26,389 nt of DNA from Candidatus Hydrogenedentota bacterium (GTDB lineage: Bacteria; Hydrogenedentota; Hydrogenedentia; Hydrogenedentales; SLHB01), in NCBI GenBank assembly GCA_035416745.1, contig DAOLNV010000014.1:57415-83803 (forward strand), given 5' to 3'. How positions within the stretch are numbered: position 1 is the first letter of the stretch; each line of letters begins with the position of its first letter. Made by a program: the position numbers and the translations under genes. Positions 23,768-26,389 of the stretch are shown here, piece by piece. The notes beneath the pieces were generated by a model, which had not been told where the DNA came from, made no database searches, and saw nothing but the letters and a program-made list of their open reading frames with translations.

Positions 23768-24667
23768 ATGGTCCGGCGAACCGCATTCGCGCTGCTGCTT
23801 CTGTCAGGATTCTCCGCCACTGCGGGCGAATTCACGATTGAATCGCTGACGTTCGAGCCGCGGGAAGCGAGTCCGGGCGAGCCCGCCGTATTGACCATCA
23901 CCACAGAAGAGTTGGGCGGCGGATTCTACGACTGCGCCATGTTCTCGCGCGCCCTGGGACGCAGCGAGCGTTTCGCCTTGCACCTGCCCGAGGGATACGA
24001 CCCGCGACGCCCGGAACCCTACCCCTTGCTCGTGTTTCTTCACGGCAAAGGCCGGAATCATCGCAGCCTGATTGATGATACCGCCGCCCGGGCGGTCCTC
24101 GCCCAGTCGCCGTGCGTCGTGCTATTGCCCAACGGCGAACAGTCCTGGTGGATCGACAGCCCGGTCGATCCCTCGAGCCGGTATCAGACCCATCTCAAGC
24201 AGTTGATCGACTCCGTCACCGGCGCCCTCAACGTTTCGCATGACGCCCAGCACCGCGCCATCGGCGGATGGAGCATGGGCGGTTTCGGCAGTATCCGGTT
24301 TCTCCTCGCCTATCCGGAGATGTTTACGGCGTGGGGCGGCATTGTCGGGCTGGTAGATTGGCCGAACCCCGAGTACCCCGAGGAGGACAATTACAGCGTG
24401 CCGGATATCCTGGGCCCATCTGAGAACTGGCCTGCGTGGAATCCCGCGGCCGGGGTATCGCGTCTCGCGGCCAAACACCTGTTCTTGTTCACCGGGACGG
24501 CCGCGTTCGACCGCAAAATGAACGAATCGTTCGCCCGAAAACTCGAGGAAGCGCAGATCCTCCACGAGTTGTACGTACTTGAGGGCGGGCATACGTTCGA
24601 GGTCGTCGTGGAAGCGTTGCCGCAGCTTTTCGAGCGCTTTCACGCGGCCGTTGGCGCCAGCCCGTGA
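23768..24667 (+). CDS. Secreted alpha/beta-hydrolase esterase (esterase D/PHB-depolymerase-like)
   Basis: The 299-residue protein starts with a Sec signal peptide (M-V-R-R-T, hydrophobic core 6-17, A-T-A-G cleavage near 20). The hydrolase fold shows L-L-V-F-L-H-G-K-G (oxyanion region, 87-95), G-G-W-S-M-G-G with nucleophile S169, D248 after L-F-T-G-T, and H275 in G-G-H-T-F, a complete catalytic triad. The family includes acetyl-xylan, feruloyl and polyester esterases, so removal of ester groups from polysaccharide is a reasonable role beside the secreted glycosidases. ATG 23768 is chosen because it begins the signal peptide and follows AGGGAG; an upstream in-frame ATG at 23714 would bury it. 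The next gene begins about 170 bp downstream. Confidence 0.85.
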   Translation: MVRRTAFALLLLSGFSATAGEFTIESLTFEPREASPGEPAVLTITTEELGGGFYDCAMFSRALGRSERFALHLPEGYDPRRPEPYPLLVFLHGKGRNHRSLIDDTAARAVLAQSPCVVLLPNGEQSWWIDSPVDPSSRYQTHLKQLIDSVTGALNVSHDAQHRAIGGWSMGGFGSIRFLLAYPEMFTAWGGIVGLVDWPNPEYPEEDNYSVPDILGPSENWPAWNPAAGVSRLAAKHLFLFTGTAAFDRKMNESFARKLEEAQILHELYVLEGGHTFEVVVEALPQLFERFHAAVGASP

Positions 24668-24716
24668 ATAGGCCGCGTAAGCCGCTTGTAGAATGAGTGA
24701 ACACAAGGGGACAGCC

Positions 24717-24842
24717 ATGGGAATGCGGATACACACTGGCGGACACGGACGGCGCGTCGCCCAAGGGCTGCGACGGGGCCGCCCGGAGAGCAAGACCCCG
24801 TCTGACACTGTGAGAAGACCACGGAGAAGCACCTGTGACTGA
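24717..24842 (+). CDS. Possible 41-residue Arg-rich leader ORF
   Basis: ATG 24717 follows AAGGGGA at good spacing and opens a 41-codon frame ending at TGA 24840-24842, overlapping the GTG start of the next gene by eight bases. The peptide has about a dozen arginines and no recognisable motif. It could couple translation of the downstream gene or be chance in GC-rich DNA. No protein family is suggested. Confidence 0.22.
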   Translation: MGMRIHTGGHGRRVAQGLRRGRPESKTPSDTVRRPRRSTCD

Positions 24843-26337
24843 ACCCAGACCCAGACATAAAGCCTGCTTGATCGTTGCGGTCCTGGTGTCGCCGGTTATC
24901 ATAAGCCTGCTCATCGTCATTGGGTTCGCCGCATGGATCGTCGCGCACCAGACGCCGCTCCAGTTGTTCTTTCTCGACGAAACGGACCAAGAGTACAGCG
25001 ATGAGGTTCTCGAAATACGCCAGGGGGTTGAGGCCGAACTCGCGACCGCGCGCGCCGAATTGCAGCACGGCCTCGCCAACCTTCCGCCGAACTGTCCGTT
25101 GCCCACGGGCTGGCGGCTCGAAACCATGCTGGATAAGGCATGGTTGCCGGTCGAAGAAGATGCCATTCGCAACCTGGAGGAAGCCACATTTTACAGGGTA
25201 TACGGCGAAGAAGACGCTTTCGAGGCGGCGTTCGATGAGCTGGCGGCAGGCATCTCTACGGCCGTTGAATCCGGCAACGCAACCGCTCTCGAAATGCTAT
25301 TCAATCCCGACGGGAGAAGCCGGGATGACGTCCTGCGCGAGTTCCGAGACTACGTTCTGCGCGCGGAATACCTGGATCAACTGGAGACCGCCATGGACCT
25401 CGGCGCCGCCCGGCACATCCCTGAAAAGCCTTTCGAGGTCGACGACGAAGCGTCCCGGCGCCTTGCGATTGCGGCAGGGCTGCTGAGACTGCGCACGCTC
25501 TACGCCTTGGAGGCGAACAACCTGGAGGATGCCCTCGATACGTGTCTTCGGCTGCACCGTCTTGCACGGCCGGACGTCGTCCCCTACGCCAATTCTTGGA
25601 ACCGCGCGCGTCTGACGAAGACAGCGGACAGGTCCCTGGCGCTGGTTATGAGCCGCGGCGAAATTCCCGCGTCGTGGCGAGAGCAGTTCCTCGAGGAGTA
25701 CGCCCGGAGATTCGAGGGACAGGATATCAAGTCCCAGTTGGTAGCGCAGGCCGTTGCGGGCCCAAACATGTACGATGCCGTGCCGTTCTTCAACAAAGTC
25801 CGGCAAATCAACCGATTGCTGGCGGCGGTAAGAACCGCGACGGCAGCGCTGAAACCTCCTTTGGCAGAGTGTAGGGATGACATACGCGCTCTCCTCGCGG
25901 AATTCGGCGTCGAGACAACTCAAAAGAATACGGACCAATCACCGATATCGGATGTGTTCGAAGCGATGCGGACCAACCCGGCGGAAATGCTCGTGGGCTA
26001 TGACCTCGAGATGATTCTGGAAGACGCTCCGGACATGTACCGCGTGGAGTTCACCGGCGACGTGGCCCGGGTGGCCTTCGCCCTCGAGGACTACCGCGCG
26101 AAATACGGAAAGTATCCGGAGACTCTCGAGGCACTGGTGCCTGAACTGTTGGAAGAAGTCCCCGTGGACCCAGTATTTGGCGCGCCCCTCGGTTATACGC
26201 CCGAGGAAAACGGGTATGACCTGACGCTCCGGATAAGTGCGCAATTCTGCTGGAAGTGCGACGAGGAACGAAAGCCCGCATTCGAAACCGTGTGGAGCGT
26301 GCGAAAAGACCTGTTTGATGAAAAGGTGCAGCAGTGA
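24835..26337 (+). CDS. Membrane-anchored protein of unknown function with pseudopilin-like C-terminal segment
   Basis: The 500-residue protein has one N-terminal membrane helix (about 11-36) after a short basic tail and then a mostly helical, acidic extracytoplasmic region (about 45-410). Near 425-460 is Y-R-A-K-Y-G-K-Y-P-E-T-L-E-A-L, then V-P-V-D-P-V-F-G-A-P-L-G-Y. This pattern resembles the tail of type II secretion pseudopilin-like proteins and of many Planctomycetes-type exported proteins. A C-W-K-C pair is at 472-475. The start is GTG 24835, eight bases after GGAG. I do not recognise the main domain. It follows the esterase gene and overlaps the next frame by four bases. Confidence 0.7.
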   Translation: MTEPRPRHKACLIVAVLVSPVIISLLIVIGFAAWIVAHQTPLQLFFLDETDQEYSDEVLEIRQGVEAELATARAELQHGLANLPPNCPLPTGWRLETMLDKAWLPVEEDAIRNLEEATFYRVYGEEDAFEAAFDELAAGISTAVESGNATALEMLFNPDGRSRDDVLREFRDYVLRAEYLDQLETAMDLGAARHIPEKPFEVDDEASRRLAIAAGLLRLRTLYALEANNLEDALDTCLRLHRLARPDVVPYANSWNRARLTKTADRSLALVMSRGEIPASWREQFLEEYARRFEGQDIKSQLVAQAVAGPNMYDAVPFFNKVRQINRLLAAVRTATAALKPPLAECRDDIRALLAEFGVETTQKNTDQSPISDVFEAMRTNPAEMLVGYDLEMILEDAPDMYRVEFTGDVARVAFALEDYRAKYGKYPETLEALVPELLEEVPVDPVFGAPLGYTPEENGYDLTLRISAQFCWKCDEERKPAFETVWSVRKDLFDEKVQQ

Positions 26338-26389
26338 AGGGAGACCTTGCGGTCATGCGAGTGACGCGGTCAGGAAACCGCGCCACAGC
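26334..26389 (+). CDS. Start of the next gene (partial, cut by window end)
   Basis: A GTG at 26334 overlaps the preceding stop as GTGA, and an in-frame ATG follows at 26355; the frame stays open to the window end. Only 18 residues are visible, too few to assign a function. The four-base overlap is the same coupling pattern seen at the argC-argJ junction. Confidence 0.33.
   Translation, partial: MKGDLAVMRVTRSGNRAT

Noticed and set aside
1..26389. Search by eye for tRNA, rRNA, CRISPR arrays, insertion sequences, integrases, defence genes and phage genes
   Set aside because: None seen: no T-loop GTTCGAATC-type segments with acceptor stems, no regularly spaced repeats, no transposase or nuclease motifs. 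A tRNA or RNA-family scan was not possible here.

Overview
The window is high-GC, gene-dense bacterial DNA of Gram-negative type: it encodes an RND efflux pump, an ExbB/ExbD/TonB-like energiser, a lipoprotein adaptor, Sec- and Tat-type signal peptides and an arginine biosynthesis operon. The best lineage hint is the first protein. It combines a PKD domain, a glycosidase-like body, calcium-binding thrombospondin-type-3 repeats and two copies of a 39-residue C-terminal repeat (ISVSEILR.IQFYNLGGYH core). I associate that repeat with environmental Planctomycetes/Lentisphaerae/Candidatus Hydrogenedentes genomes. This assignment is from memory and is an inference. I see no tRNA, rRNA, CRISPR array, insertion sequence, integrase or phage gene.

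Layout. (1) 2-3400, plus: 3' part of a large secreted modular carbohydrate-active-looking protein. (2) 3401-3994: non-coding, with a possible extended -10 promoter and two GC-only dyads. (3) 3995-7388, plus: three cytoplasmic genes (sugar isomerase/epimerase, Gfo/Idh/MocA dehydrogenase, cupin/mannose-6-phosphate-isomerase-like protein) ending at a possible terminator, then a secreted six-hairpin-type glycosidase (7576-9441). (4) 9453-14539, minus: RND adaptor, RND pump and a potassium-channel-like protein in one tight operon. (5) 14885-16483, minus: Tat-exported TIM-barrel-like protein with its own promoter. (6) 16672-17268, plus: secreted W-x-x-G-x-[YW] repeat protein. (7) 17292-22788, minus: argC-argJ-argB-exbB-exbD-tonB-like-zinc ribbon, from a strong sigma70-like promoter at 22818-22847. 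(8) 22884-23435, minus: DJ-1/PfpI protein with a hairpin terminator. (9) 23436-23767: divergent intergenic region holding a multi-stem inverted-repeat element and a 19-bp dyad. (10) 23768-26337, plus: secreted esterase, a possible short leader ORF, a membrane-anchored protein of unknown function, and the start of a further gene that overlaps it.

How the genes fit together. Regions 1, 3, 5 and 10 suggest a polysaccharide or glycoside degrader: secreted hydrolases and an esterase outside, and a cytoplasmic isomerase/dehydrogenase/cupin set for the released sugars. The isomerase plus Gfo/Idh/MocA pairing is also the family pairing used in 3-keto-glycoside chemistry, so a non-hydrolytic sugar-cleaving route is possible. 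The ExbB/ExbD/TonB-like genes would energise outer-membrane uptake or another envelope process. Their place in the same transcription unit as argCJB is the most unusual genomic arrangement here, followed by the ion channel appended to the RND operon. I found no single system that I can call undescribed with confidence; the candidates are listed with what would settle them.
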